Positions 41,986 to 50,263 of a stretch of DNA of 64,000 nucleotides are shown piece after piece (within the stretch, counting starts at the first letter, position 1; the number at the start of each line of letters is the position of its first letter). Location of the stretch: positions 124,001 through 188,000 of the forward strand of contig JAOYTL010000006.1 of NCBI GenBank assembly GCA_025846845.1, read 5' to 3'. This stretch comes from Alloboseaceae bacterium BT-24-1. GTDB lineage: Bacteria; Pseudomonadota; Alphaproteobacteria; Rhizobiales; Beijerinckiaceae. The notes below the pieces were generated by a model, which searched no databases, was not told the origin of the DNA, and saw only the letters and a program-made list of their open reading frames with translations. The position numbers and the translations under genes are program-made.

Positions 41986-43197
41986 TCACTTCGCCTCGTA
42001 GGTCCAGCGACTGGTGAAGACGCCCGGCAGCGGGGCCATCGTCGTGCCGTCGTATTTGATGAAGATCGTCGAGCGGTTCGCGGCGCGCTGCTGCGGTCCG
42101 AACTGCAAGCGCCCGGCCATGACGCCCGAGTCGAAATCCTGCGTCTTTAGCGCGGCGAGCACCTTCTCGCGGGTCGGATTCGGGCCGGCATCCTGCAGCG
42201 CCTTGACCAGGGACATCGCCGGAGGGATGCCGTACGGCATATAGGTCTGCGGATGGTCGGGCTTGGCGGCTAGATCGGGATAGGCCGCCTTGTACATGTC
42301 GTAGATCGGCTTGAGCTTGTCGCCACCGGGCGAGTCGATCATGACCTCCTGGGTATAGAAGTTCTTCAGCGCGTCCTTGCCGACATTGCCGACGAGCTGG
42401 TTGAGGCTCGCCGTGCCGGTGACCGAGAGGATGATCGGCTTGTTGAAGCCGAGCTCGGCCGCCTTCTTGATCAGCAATGCGGCCGGACGGGCATAGGTGA
42501 CGAGCAGGATCGCGTCCGGATTGGCGGCGCGCAGCTTCAGGAAGGGCGCGGTGACGTCGTTGATGGTCGGATTGACCGATTCGACCACGAGCTTGACGCC
42601 GTTGACCTCGGCATCCTTCTTCGAGCCCTCGAGGTTCCAGGCGCCATAGGCATCGTCGTGGTTGATGTAGGCGACCGTCTTGGCGCCCAGGCTCTTGGCC
42701 GCGAATTCGACCATGGCGCCACCGACTGCGTATTGCGAGATCGAGAAGGCACCGAAGATGTAGTCGGTCGGCGGGAACAGCGCGCCGTCACCTGACGCAT
42801 TGAGCATCAGATAGGGCACCTTGTTGCGGACGATATAGTCCTTGGCGGCGACGACGGCGGCCGAGCAGGACCCGCCGTTGAGCATGAAGACGTTCTCCTG
42901 CTCCACCAGCTTCTTGACGGCGGCGACGAGATCGTTGGCGTTGCAGCGGTCGTCCTCGACGACGTATTCGATCTTGCGACCATGGATGCCGCCATCCTTG
43001 TTGATCTTGTCGTAGTACATCTTCGCCGCGTTCACGACGTCGAAGCCATAGGCCATGTTCTGGCCCGAGAGCGGCCCGAAGATGCCGATCTTGATCGCCT
43101 TGTCGGTGACGCCGGGCTCTTGCGCGCCGGCTGCGAGGCCCATCAGCAGCCCGCCGGCCAGTGTCAGGCCGCGTACGATTCCGTTCGTCTTCATCAT
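41986..43197 (-). CDS. Branched-chain-type ABC substrate-binding protein (LivK-like)
   Basis: A 403-residue periplasmic protein; the ATG at 43197 follows AGGGAGGG. The signal peptide MMKTNGIVRGLTLAGGLLMG is cleaved near AGA. Peripla_BP_6 motifs include IKIGIFGPLSGQNMAYGFD, YDKINKDGGIHG and NGGSCSAAVVAAKD. It is the first gene of a ten-gene operon running to 33757. Upstream in-frame sequence to 43395 belongs to a broken regulator gene and is not part of this protein. Confidence 0.92.
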   Translation of the reverse strand: MMKTNGIVRGLTLAGGLLMGLAAGAQEPGVTDKAIKIGIFGPLSGQNMAYGFDVVNAAKMYYDKINKDGGIHGRKIEYVVEDDRCNANDLVAAVKKLVEQENVFMLNGGSCSAAVVAAKDYIVRNKVPYLMLNASGDGALFPPTDYIFGAFSISQYAVGGAMVEFAAKSLGAKTVAYINHDDAYGAWNLEGSKKDAEVNGVKLVVESVNPTINDVTAPFLKLRAANPDAILLVTYARPAALLIKKAAELGFNKPIILSVTGTASLNQLVGNVGKDALKNFYTQEVMIDSPGGDKLKPIYDMYKAAYPDLAAKPDHPQTYMPYGIPPAMSLVKALQDAGPNPTREKVLAALKTQDFDSGVMAGRLQFGPQQRAANRSTIFIKYDGTTMAPLPGVFTSRWTYEAK

Positions 43198-43344
43198 GTC
43201 CCTCCCTGTCATCGCTTTGCCTTGTCGTTGAGGCGGCCCGCTCCGGCAGGGCGGGCCGATCCTGCTGGCATCATAGCGGAGTGCGCCGCGACCTCTGTCA
43301 CAGCCGCTTGGGACATACCGGTAGCGCGACGAGCCAGGCGATGG

Positions 43345-43600
43345 ATAGGACAGCTTCCGGAAGATGTGGAAGGTACGCATGATGTGGCTGCGCATCGCGC
43401 CTGCTCGGCACGATCGGCATCGCGCGCCTGCAAGGCTGCGACGATGATCCCGTGATCCTGCTTTCTGACGCGGAGCTCCTCGACGAGGTCATCCGTGCCA
43501 CGGAGTCGTTGAAGTAGAACCGCCCCGAACGAAGGATTGCGCCCTTCGCCTTCTGGTTGCCACAACCTGACATTGGCATCCTGCCAGAAACCGGACGCTC
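43345..43600 (-). pseudogene. Remnant of a GntR/FCD-type regulator
   Basis: On the minus strand about 60 codons from 43595 resemble the C-terminal helices of an FCD domain, including ELRVRKQDHGIIVAALQARD. At about 43400 the reading frame shifts and the family pattern continues as MRSHIMRTFHIFRKL in another frame. No N-terminal helix-turn-helix is recognisable up to 43742. A former regulator of the Liv operon, now broken, is the simplest reading. The rest of 43198-43942 shows nothing. Confidence 0.6.
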
Positions 43601-43942
43601 GCAACGGTTCAGGGAGAGGCTGCGGGGATCCAAGCTCGGTCCGCGCGACCGGCCGGTGCGCGAAACAATTGGGGGGCGGAACGCCACCGCTCGCTTCCAA
43701 TGACGTCTTGCGGATCCGAAACCGCCAGCCTGGTCGTGCCACAGCATTGCTACCCGGCGGCGGTCGTCAGCTACGCAGTTATCCGATCACCGATCGCTCG
43801 CCATTGCATCACGACCGCAGTGTGGCCGTCCTAATTCCACTGACCACAGGATGCGCCGGTACCCAGGCAGCCAAGGCATTCGCTGCCAAAAAGCGTTCGC
43901 CCGGAAGCGCGGGTGCGCCTCCGGACGAACCGATGCCCTTGG

Positions 43943-44212
43943 TCAATAGCGATAGTAGCCCCGATCATGGCTGCGCCGGCCATAGGCGCGGGCGTGCGGT
44001 GGCGGACCATGGAAACGGCGACCGTATCCTCGGCCCGGGCGGTCCCAATGGCCGCGACTCGGGCGCCACGCGCGGTCCCCGCGATAGTACTGTGCGGCCT
44101 GGACGTCGGTGGGCGCAGCTAGAGCCGCATTCGAAGCGACGGGTGCTGCCAAGGCTGGCCCCGCGGCAAACGCGCCGAATGCCATAGCGGCAGCGAACAT
44201 GAGATTGCGCAT
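43943..44212 (-). CDS. Small secreted Arg/Gly/Tyr-rich protein
   Basis: An 89-residue protein; AGAGGA is best spaced for the ATG at 44212 (an ATG at 44218 is too close). The signal peptide MRNLMFAAAMAFGAFAAG ends near ALA. The mature part is low-complexity, with WRPSRGHWDRPGRGYGRR and a Tyr-Arg end. Similar small exported proteins are common in Rhizobiales, but function is unknown. Confidence 0.68.
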   Translation of the reverse strand: MRNLMFAAAMAFGAFAAGPALAAPVASNAALAAPTDVQAAQYYRGDRAWRPSRGHWDRPGRGYGRRFHGPPPHARAYGRRSHDRGYYRY

Positions 44213-44461
44213 CGTCATTTCCTCTTTTCGTGTATATTGACGGGGCGCTCACGCGGTACAACGCAATGTGAACGCAATTGTTATCTCTCATTCATCCGAT
44301 TTAGTATATTTCTAGTAGTTTTGAATAATGAATGGCGTGTGAACGGCGATCTATGCTTCAGAAATATTTGAATTATGGAACTCTTTTAAACTCACAACGT
44401 TTGTGCCGCACCTGTTAGGCCGCGGGGTTGTCTCAGTGATCGGCAGGCGGAGGATATCGTC

Positions 44462-44875
44462 ATGATCAAGCAGATCGTTCTTGCCGCGGCGCTCGCGACC
44501 GTTCCCGTGATGGCGGTCGCGCAGAACCCGCAGGGCGCTCAGGGCGGGGCCGCCAGTGGCCTGGCTACAGGAGCCGTGGGAGGCGCCATCGTCGGTGGTC
44601 CAGTTGGTGCCGTCGTCGGTGGCGTAGGTGGCACAGTCGTCGGCGCCATCATCGGCGACAACACACCGCGCTTCAGGACCTATGTCGTGGAACAGCGCCG
44701 GCCATCTTATGCCTACGCTGAACCTGTCGTCGTCGGGGCCACGTTACCGCGCCAGGGCGTGACCTACTATGAGGTGCCGCGCGAGTATGGTGCCACAGAG
44801 TATCGTTACACCGTCGTCAACGACCGCGCCGTGCTTGATCCCGCCACGGGACGCATCGTGCAGGTCATCGAGTGA
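44462..44875 (+). CDS. DUF1236 exported protein with glycine zipper
   Basis: A 137-residue protein. The signal peptide MIKQIVLAAALATVPVMAVA is followed by a glycine-zipper membrane-type segment (GLATGAVGGAIVGGPVGAVV and similar, residues 33-65), then a C-terminal DUF1236-like part with YTVVNDRAVLDPATGRIVQV. Likely periplasmic or outer-membrane associated. It is isolated, with a hairpin about 100 bases downstream. Confidence 0.85.
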   Translation: MIKQIVLAAALATVPVMAVAQNPQGAQGGAASGLATGAVGGAIVGGPVGAVVGGVGGTVVGAIIGDNTPRFRTYVVEQRRPSYAYAEPVVVGATLPRQGVTYYEVPREYGATEYRYTVVNDRAVLDPATGRIVQVIE

Positions 44876-44978
44876 TTAGCGGACCGACGCTGGCGCAACG
44901 GCCGACGGCGCGATCCAGCTTGGTCGGGTTCCCCGTGACTCGCACCTGACGAGCGGCCTGAGCCGAACAATTGGACAA

Positions 44979-45006
44979 GCCCGGTCACTCGTAAGGGTGA
45001 CCGGGC
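44979..45006 (+). terminator. Hairpin downstream of the DUF1236 gene
   Basis: Ten-base arms GCCCGGTCAC and GTGACCGGGC around an 8-base loop, 104 bases after the stop. The flanks AAGC and GCTT extend the pairing slightly. Confidence 0.65.
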
Positions 45007-45694
45007 GCTTCATGCACGGTTGCCTCGCGAGTACGCTGCTCGGTGAAGCCGGCCGCTATCCATAATGCGCGATTAGCTGAAGTTTGCATGATGCCCATAA
45101 CCAGGCATCTATGCTAAGCGGATCGAAGTTATCTTCGAACTCCCGAAGTGAGGTTATGTCGGCCATCGAAGCTGTTGCCGGGCTCGAGGAGCCAAACATC
45201 TACTCGATCACGGCCAATTAAAAGGGTGCGGGAATTTCGCGAGGTCGACTTTACCGCAATCAGCTCTTTGGAGTGAGGTGGATTTCTGCGAGTTTATCAG
45301 ATTTGCGATCTCGCAAGACTGGAGAGCCAGTCTGAAAACTTTTCAGTTGCCGCGCGATTTTGCCAGTCTGAGAAGGTGTAGGGCCTGGACTACAGAACCT
45401 GCTGCACGCTCTCGCGTATCGGGTTGCGATCAGGAAGGCGATTGAGACGCTCACATCGCGCTTTCCAGACCAGGCTTCAGCACCCGTCTGGAATCGCCGC
45501 CGTTCCTGCCACCCAGCCCATTCCCTTTATCGGACGGGCTCTAAGAGTTTAGAAGGTTGCCCGGCGACTCCTGATCCATTTCATTATTCTCTCGCAGTGA
45601 AGAGTTTATCTCTGCGTCGATTATTGTGGCAGCTCGATCACGCGAATAAAACAAGTAGACATAATAGGAAATTCGACTGCGGGATTATAATGTA
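45007..45694. other. Long intergenic stretch, no gene accepted
   Basis: About 690 bases before the tautomerase gene. A 64-codon frame on the minus strand (45260-45454) lacks any protein-like pattern or ribosome site. Base composition is lower in GC towards 45550-45690, which probably contains the promoter of the following operon. Confidence 0.5.
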
Positions 45695-46030
45695 ATGCCA
45701 AGTATTCGGATTGAGGCCGGCGCGTGGCTGCTCGGTCGCGAACGTGAAATGATGCTGGCCGTGAACGCGGCCACGTTCGAGCCTTTGGGCGTGGGGTCCG
45801 AGCAGAACGACATCGTTATCAACTGCCGCGACGAGAGCACGCGGCTGATTGCGCCGGGCAAATCCGAACGGTTCTGCCGCATCGAGATCAAAATGCTCGT
45901 CGGACGATCGGACGATCAGAAGCGGCAGCTACGTTCGAATATTTGCCGATCTCTGCAGCCGTTCGGCATCGCCGACAACGAAGTAAAAATGATCATCACA
46001 GATGTTCCAAAGAGCAATCTCGGACGCTGA
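45695..46030 (+). CDS. Tautomerase-superfamily small protein
   Basis: A 111-residue protein starting MPSIRIEAGAWLLGRER. Pro2 would become the N-terminal catalytic Pro after Met removal, as in 4-oxalocrotonate tautomerases. The second half has the IEIKMLVGRSDDQKRQLRSN pattern found before the second beta-strand of such enzymes. It is the first gene of a plus-strand run ending with an amidase. Probable isomerase; substrate unknown. Confidence 0.68.
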   Translation: MPSIRIEAGAWLLGREREMMLAVNAATFEPLGVGSEQNDIVINCRDESTRLIAPGKSERFCRIEIKMLVGRSDDQKRQLRSNICRSLQPFGIADNEVKMIITDVPKSNLGR

Positions 46031-46074
46031 CGAAAATGATCTTGCCGCGCTGCGGCGCGCCTCTGGAGTTCGCC

Positions 46075-46905
46075 ATGCCTTCCTTTATCTGCTCCGCCTG
46101 CGGAACCTCCTATCCGCCTAGCGAAAAGCCGCCGGCCAATTGCCCCATCTGCGAGGAGGAGCGGCAGCTCGTTCCGGAAGCGGGGCAAAGCTGGACGACG
46201 CCGCAAGGGCTCGCAGCCCGCCATTTGAATGCCTTCCGTGAATACGAGCCGGGTATCATTGGCATTGGCTCGCGGCCCCAGTTCGGCATCGGCCAGCGCG
46301 CGCTGCTGGTCTGCACGCCTCACGGCAATGTCTTGTGGGACTGTATTTCCCTGCTCGATGCCGCGACGATCACCCTGATCAAGGGGCTCGGCGGCCTCAA
46401 GGCGATCGCGATCTCCCATCCGCATTTCTACAGCAGCATGGGCGATTGGAGCAGGGCGTTCGGCGACATCCCGATCTACCTGCACGGCGCGGACCGCAAA
46501 TGGATCATGCGGCCCGAGCCCTCGATCATCTTCTGGGAGGGCGATGCGCAGGAAGTGCTGCCCGGTGTGACGCTCGTTCGGACAGGAGGGCATTTTCCAG
46601 GCGCGTCCGTGCTGCATTGGGCCGGGGGCGCGAACGGGCGCGGCGTGCTGCTCACGGCGGATACGACGACGATCACTCTGGATCGGAAGTATTTCACGTT
46701 CATGCGCGCCTACCCCAACTTCATCCCGCTCTCGGCGCGTGAGGTCGAGGCGATCGGCACAGCGCTCGCGCCTTATCCGTTCGATGCCGCCTACGGCCAT
46801 TTCTTCGACCGGGTCATTCCGGCCCAGGCGAAGGAAATCTTCGAGATGTCGATCCAGCGCTATCTCGCAGCCATCGCGGGAACGGCGAGGCCCGACGGGG
46901 AGTAG
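46075..46905 (+). CDS. MBL-fold hydrolase with N-terminal zinc-ribbon
   Basis: A 276-residue protein with CTGGAG upstream of the ATG. The N-terminus has two CxxC pairs (Cys6/9 and Cys23/26, FICSACGTSY and NCPICEEE), a rubredoxin-like zinc ribbon. A metallo-beta-lactamase fold follows: VCTPHGNVLWDCISLLD, AISHPHFYSSMGDWSRAF where the usual HxHxDH is altered, RTGGHFPGASVLHW and LLTADTTT. Metal ligands may be incomplete. It lies between the tautomerase and the binding-protein genes. Confidence 0.82.
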   Translation: MPSFICSACGTSYPPSEKPPANCPICEEERQLVPEAGQSWTTPQGLAARHLNAFREYEPGIIGIGSRPQFGIGQRALLVCTPHGNVLWDCISLLDAATITLIKGLGGLKAIAISHPHFYSSMGDWSRAFGDIPIYLHGADRKWIMRPEPSIIFWEGDAQEVLPGVTLVRTGGHFPGASVLHWAGGANGRGVLLTADTTTITLDRKYFTFMRAYPNFIPLSAREVEAIGTALAPYPFDAAYGHFFDRVIPAQAKEIFEMSIQRYLAAIAGTARPDGE

Positions 46906-47041
46906 GGCGGGACGGCAGGGCGTTCCGACCGCGCTTTGCAAGATCGTTACCGGTTTCATCGTTGGCCGCCGAAAGCGCGGACGGCGGCAGGAGCAGCACG
47001 AGCATGACGCTCGTGCTGACCGCTCACAGGAAGGGGCCGCC

Positions 47042-47806
47042 GTGAGGCCAATCTCGCCCGAAGCCGCCAAGCAGTTCGCGCCCACCGGCACGCTGCGCGC
47101 GGCGATCAATTTCGGCAATCCGGTGATCGCCCAGCGGCTCGGGTCAGCCGGAACGCCGGCCGGCGTCGCCGTCGACCTCTCGGACGAGCTGGGCAGCCGC
47201 CTCGGCGTCCCGGTTGAACTCGTCGCTTTCGAGGCAGCGGGCAAGGTTTTCGAAGCGGGCAGGTCCGGCGTCTGGGACGTGGCATTCTTCGGCATCGAGC
47301 CAGAGCGCGCCGCAGAGGTCGATTTTACGGCACCATACCTGTTGATCGAAGGCACCTACATGGTGCCGGCGGCCTCACCGCTGCGAGTAGTCGAGGATGT
47401 CGACCAGCCGGGTGTGCGGATCGCTGTCGGCAGAGGCTCGGCCTACGACCTTTTCCTGACGCGCGCCATCCGGCACGCCACCATCGTGCGCGCCGCGACC
47501 GGCGGGGCGCGGGCCATGATCGATCTCTTCCTGCAGGATCAACTGGAAGCGGTCGCCGGAGTTAGGCAGGCACTTGCGGCCTATGCCGATAGCGATCCTG
47601 CGGTGCGGGTCATGGACGGCCGCTTCATGGAGATCCGGCAGGCCATGGGCATGCCGAAGGGCCGCGCCGAGGCGATGGCCGATCTTTCCGAGTTCATCGA
47701 GGACATGAAGGCGTCGGGCTTCATCACCAGAGCGCTGGCGCGCAGCAACCAGCATGGCGTGCTCGTCGCGCCTTTGCGATCGGACATCGAAACGCAGGCG
47801 AGCTAA
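47042..47806 (+). CDS. Family 3-like solute-binding domain protein, no signal peptide
   Basis: A 254-residue protein from a GTG with AGGAAGG at 47028-47034. Its sequence follows SBP_bac_3: GTLRAAINFGNPVIAQRLGS, GVAVDLSDELGSRLGVPVEL, VDFTAPYLLIEGTYMVPAAS and GVRIAVGRGSAYDLFLTRAI. It lacks an N-terminal signal, so it would stay in the cytoplasm unless the start is misjudged. It is 137 bases after the MBL gene and followed by a Bug-type receptor gene. A ligand sensor or a decayed receptor is possible. Confidence 0.75.
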   Translation: MRPISPEAAKQFAPTGTLRAAINFGNPVIAQRLGSAGTPAGVAVDLSDELGSRLGVPVELVAFEAAGKVFEAGRSGVWDVAFFGIEPERAAEVDFTAPYLLIEGTYMVPAASPLRVVEDVDQPGVRIAVGRGSAYDLFLTRAIRHATIVRAATGGARAMIDLFLQDQLEAVAGVRQALAAYADSDPAVRVMDGRFMEIRQAMGMPKGRAEAMADLSEFIEDMKASGFITRALARSNQHGVLVAPLRSDIETQAS

Positions 47807-47833
47807 TCGCCGCAAGAAAAGGGGAAGATGGGC

Positions 47834-48817
47834 ATGGCGTGCAACACTCTGACCAGACGGCTGCTCATGAGCGTCGGTCTGGCTTTCTTGGCCAACGGCT
47901 CGGCCTCGGCGCAATCGGGTTATCCGTCGCGCAATCTGACAATCATCGTCGCCGTGGCGCCGGGCAGTCCCACCGACGTATTCGCCCGGCTGATAGCCGG
48001 CGAGCTCCAGACCCGGTTGGGCAAGCCGGTCGTCGTCGAGAATCGGCCTGGTGGTGGTCAGGTTATCGGAGCGGGTGCCGCCGCAAGGGCTGAGCCTGAC
48101 GGCCATACCTTGTTTCATGGCAATGTCAGCGGCTTGATCATCTCGCCGCAGCTGCGCGAGCCGCCGACCTACACGACGCCGAAGGATTTCAGGGCGATCA
48201 CGGCGACATTCTCCGGCCCGCAGGCGCTGATCGTCGATCCCAGCCTTCCAATCAAGGATGCCAAGGAGCTGATCGCCTATGCCAAGGCCAATCCGGGCAA
48301 GCTCAATTACGGCTCGTATGGCATCGGCTCGCTCAACCATGTCACCACCGAGCTCTTCAAGGGCATCGCCGGGATCGACATGGTCCATATTCCCTATGGC
48401 GGCGGGAGCACGCTCACGACCGCCATGCTGACTGGCGATGTTCAGGTGATGATCCTTGATCTCGGAAACGTCGGGCCCCTCGTCGAGGCCGGCAAGGCGC
48501 GCATTATCGCGCAGGTTGGCGACCGCCGCTCAACACAGTTTCCCGACATTCCGCTTCTATCGGAAACTGTAGACCCCGCCCTGGCTGCCGATCTGTGGCT
48601 CGGAATGGTTGCACCTGCTGCCACACCGCCGGCAGTTCTCTCGCGCCTGAACAAGGAAATCACCGAGATCCTGAACCTGCCGCTTCTCAAGTCCCGCGGC
48701 GAGGCGGCGTCGATGTCACCGGTGCCGATGAGTACGCAGGATTTCGACCAGAAGCTTGCGAAGGAATGGGAACGCTGGGGGAAGGTCCTCAAGGAGCACG
48801 ATATCAAGTTGAGGTGA
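47834..48817 (+). CDS. Tripartite tricarboxylate transporter receptor (Bug/TctC family)
   Basis: A 327-residue periplasmic binding protein. The ATG at 47834 is well spaced from GGGGAA (47821-47826); an ATG at 47828 is too close. The signal ends near SASAQ. Bug-family motifs are YPSRNLTIIVAVAPGSPTDV, LGKPVVVENRPGGGQVIGAG and KLNYGSYGIGSLNHVTTELF. The TctA/TctB membrane proteins are not adjacent, as is usual for this family. Ligands are typically carboxylates or amides. Confidence 0.9.
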   Translation: MACNTLTRRLLMSVGLAFLANGSASAQSGYPSRNLTIIVAVAPGSPTDVFARLIAGELQTRLGKPVVVENRPGGGQVIGAGAAARAEPDGHTLFHGNVSGLIISPQLREPPTYTTPKDFRAITATFSGPQALIVDPSLPIKDAKELIAYAKANPGKLNYGSYGIGSLNHVTTELFKGIAGIDMVHIPYGGGSTLTTAMLTGDVQVMILDLGNVGPLVEAGKARIIAQVGDRRSTQFPDIPLLSETVDPALAADLWLGMVAPAATPPAVLSRLNKEITEILNLPLLKSRGEAASMSPVPMSTQDFDQKLAKEWERWGKVLKEHDIKLR

Positions 48818-48885
48818 CGTGGAACCAGTCGCCAGCAAGCATGATTTTCGCCCGTAACGACGGACAGATCTCATCGGGACTCCAG

Positions 48886-50025
48886 ATGAAAATATTCGGC
48901 AAGCAAGTCGGGATCGCGCTGGCAGCGTTGAAAATCGCGGCCTGCACCGCAGTGCTCGACTCGGCTGTGGCGCAGGAACCGCCCGCGCTCAGCGCGATTA
49001 CCGACCCGGCGGAAAGGGGCCGCGTCCAGCGGCTGATCGATGGCGCCAGGAAGGAAGGAGCGCTCTCCTGGATCGGCGTGCAGTTCGAGCCGGACCGGGC
49101 CGGGGCAGTCATTGCCGCGTTCAAGCGTCATTATGGGCTGGACGATCTTCGGGCAGGCTATGTCTATGCGCCGACCGGCGAGATCATCTCCCGGGTCGAG
49201 AGGCTTCTCGGCGAGAAGCGCAACAGCGTCGATATCGTCTGGTCGTCTTCCTGGGCATGGTACAAGGACCTGCTCCGGCGCGGCGAAATCATGCGTTACG
49301 AGTCGCCGTACTATAAGGAGTACACGCTGTCCGACAGGAACGGCATGTCGGAGCCAGGCTATTGGGCCTCCGATGCCTATTCCTTCTCGCCGCTCTACAG
49401 CCCCGCGACGATGCAACGGCGTGGCATCACGGATTTCCACCCGGCGAGCTGGGCCGACTTCGTCGACCCGCGGCTCGCCGGCGGCATCTCGATGATCGAC
49501 CCTTTGGTCTCGGCTTCGGCCGCTCCGGTCCTCGCCGGCGTCGCCAGGGTGCTGGGTGACGACTGGCTCCGGAAACTCGGCGCCCACAAGCCTATGCTGC
49601 ATGTCCGGGGCGCGCAGGGCCGGGACGCCATCGGTGCTGGCGAGATCGCCGTGACGCTGCTCGGCACCCCTGCGGACACTCTCTCGCTGATCGAGCGAGG
49701 CGTTCAGGTCAGGCAGGCCTTTCCGAGCGAGGGCGTGGTGCTGATACCGTTCACGCCCATCATCCTGAAGGACGCGCCGCACCCGAACACCGCTCAGCTC
49801 TTCATCGATTTCGTGCGCTCTGCACACGGGACGCAGGCGATCGCGACGCAAGCCGGCGCTCTGTTGTTCTTCGGCAGGCCCGGGGTCAAGCTGAAGCATC
49901 CCGACCTGATGCCGGCGGCGGAAGACGTCAAGGTTATCCCGTTCGACTGGAACAGCGAGGGCTCGGACGAAGCGATCGGCAGGTTCCGCGACAAGGCGCG
50001 CGCAGCCGGTATCGGCCAGAAATGA
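48886..50025 (+). CDS. Periplasmic binding protein, iron/PotD-type (SBP_bac_6-like)
   Basis: A 379-residue protein starting MKIFGKQVGIALAALKIAAC with a signal ending near AVAQ. Features include RLIDGARKEGALSWIGVQFE, RLLGEKRNSVDIVWSSSWAW and PHPNTAQLFIDFVRSAHGTQ, as in ferric iron and thiamine-type binding proteins (AfuA/ThiB class). No ABC permease or ATPase accompanies it. It lies 68 bases after the Bug receptor gene in the same direction. Confidence 0.86.
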   Translation: MKIFGKQVGIALAALKIAACTAVLDSAVAQEPPALSAITDPAERGRVQRLIDGARKEGALSWIGVQFEPDRAGAVIAAFKRHYGLDDLRAGYVYAPTGEIISRVERLLGEKRNSVDIVWSSSWAWYKDLLRRGEIMRYESPYYKEYTLSDRNGMSEPGYWASDAYSFSPLYSPATMQRRGITDFHPASWADFVDPRLAGGISMIDPLVSASAAPVLAGVARVLGDDWLRKLGAHKPMLHVRGAQGRDAIGAGEIAVTLLGTPADTLSLIERGVQVRQAFPSEGVVLIPFTPIILKDAPHPNTAQLFIDFVRSAHGTQAIATQAGALLFFGRPGVKLKHPDLMPAAEDVKVIPFDWNSEGSDEAIGRFRDKARAAGIGQK

Positions 50026-50062
50026 GGCCTCGATCGAAGCCACCAATTGCGAGGAGCGAGCC

Positions 50063-50263
50063 GTGACACAAGCCGCAACGCAGCATGTTCCCAGCAGCAC
50101 GGACGAGCTCGCTGCGAGTGCCTTGGAAAGGCTGCGGCGCGAATGCCCCGAGAGCTGGCGGGCAATCGTCGAGCGTGTCTTGACGCAGCGCCGGACAAAT
50201 TTCGATCGCGTTTCAATCGAGGAAGAGCCGGCGACAACGTTCGTTCCCAGCGGGCCGTGGTGA
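50063..50263 (+). CDS. AtzG-like small partner of an amidase (DUF4089 type)
   Basis: A 66-residue protein starting at GTG with GAGGAG at 50051-50056. It is mostly helical and its stop overlaps the amidase ATG (TGATG). The small-gene-plus-amidase order matches the AtzG/AtzE pair, where the small protein is needed for a stable amidase. The assignment rests on gene order, size and the helical pattern ELAASALERLRRECPESWRA. Confidence 0.7.
   Translation: MTQAATQHVPSSTDELAASALERLRRECPESWRAIVERVLTQRRTNFDRVSIEEEPATTFVPSGPW

Noticed and set aside
43537..44187. A 216-codon plus-strand frame
   Set aside because: Runs antisense to both the FCD remnant and the small secreted protein gene; composition is shadow-like.
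45260..45454. A 64-codon minus-strand frame
   Set aside because: No ribosome site, family or neighbour supports it.
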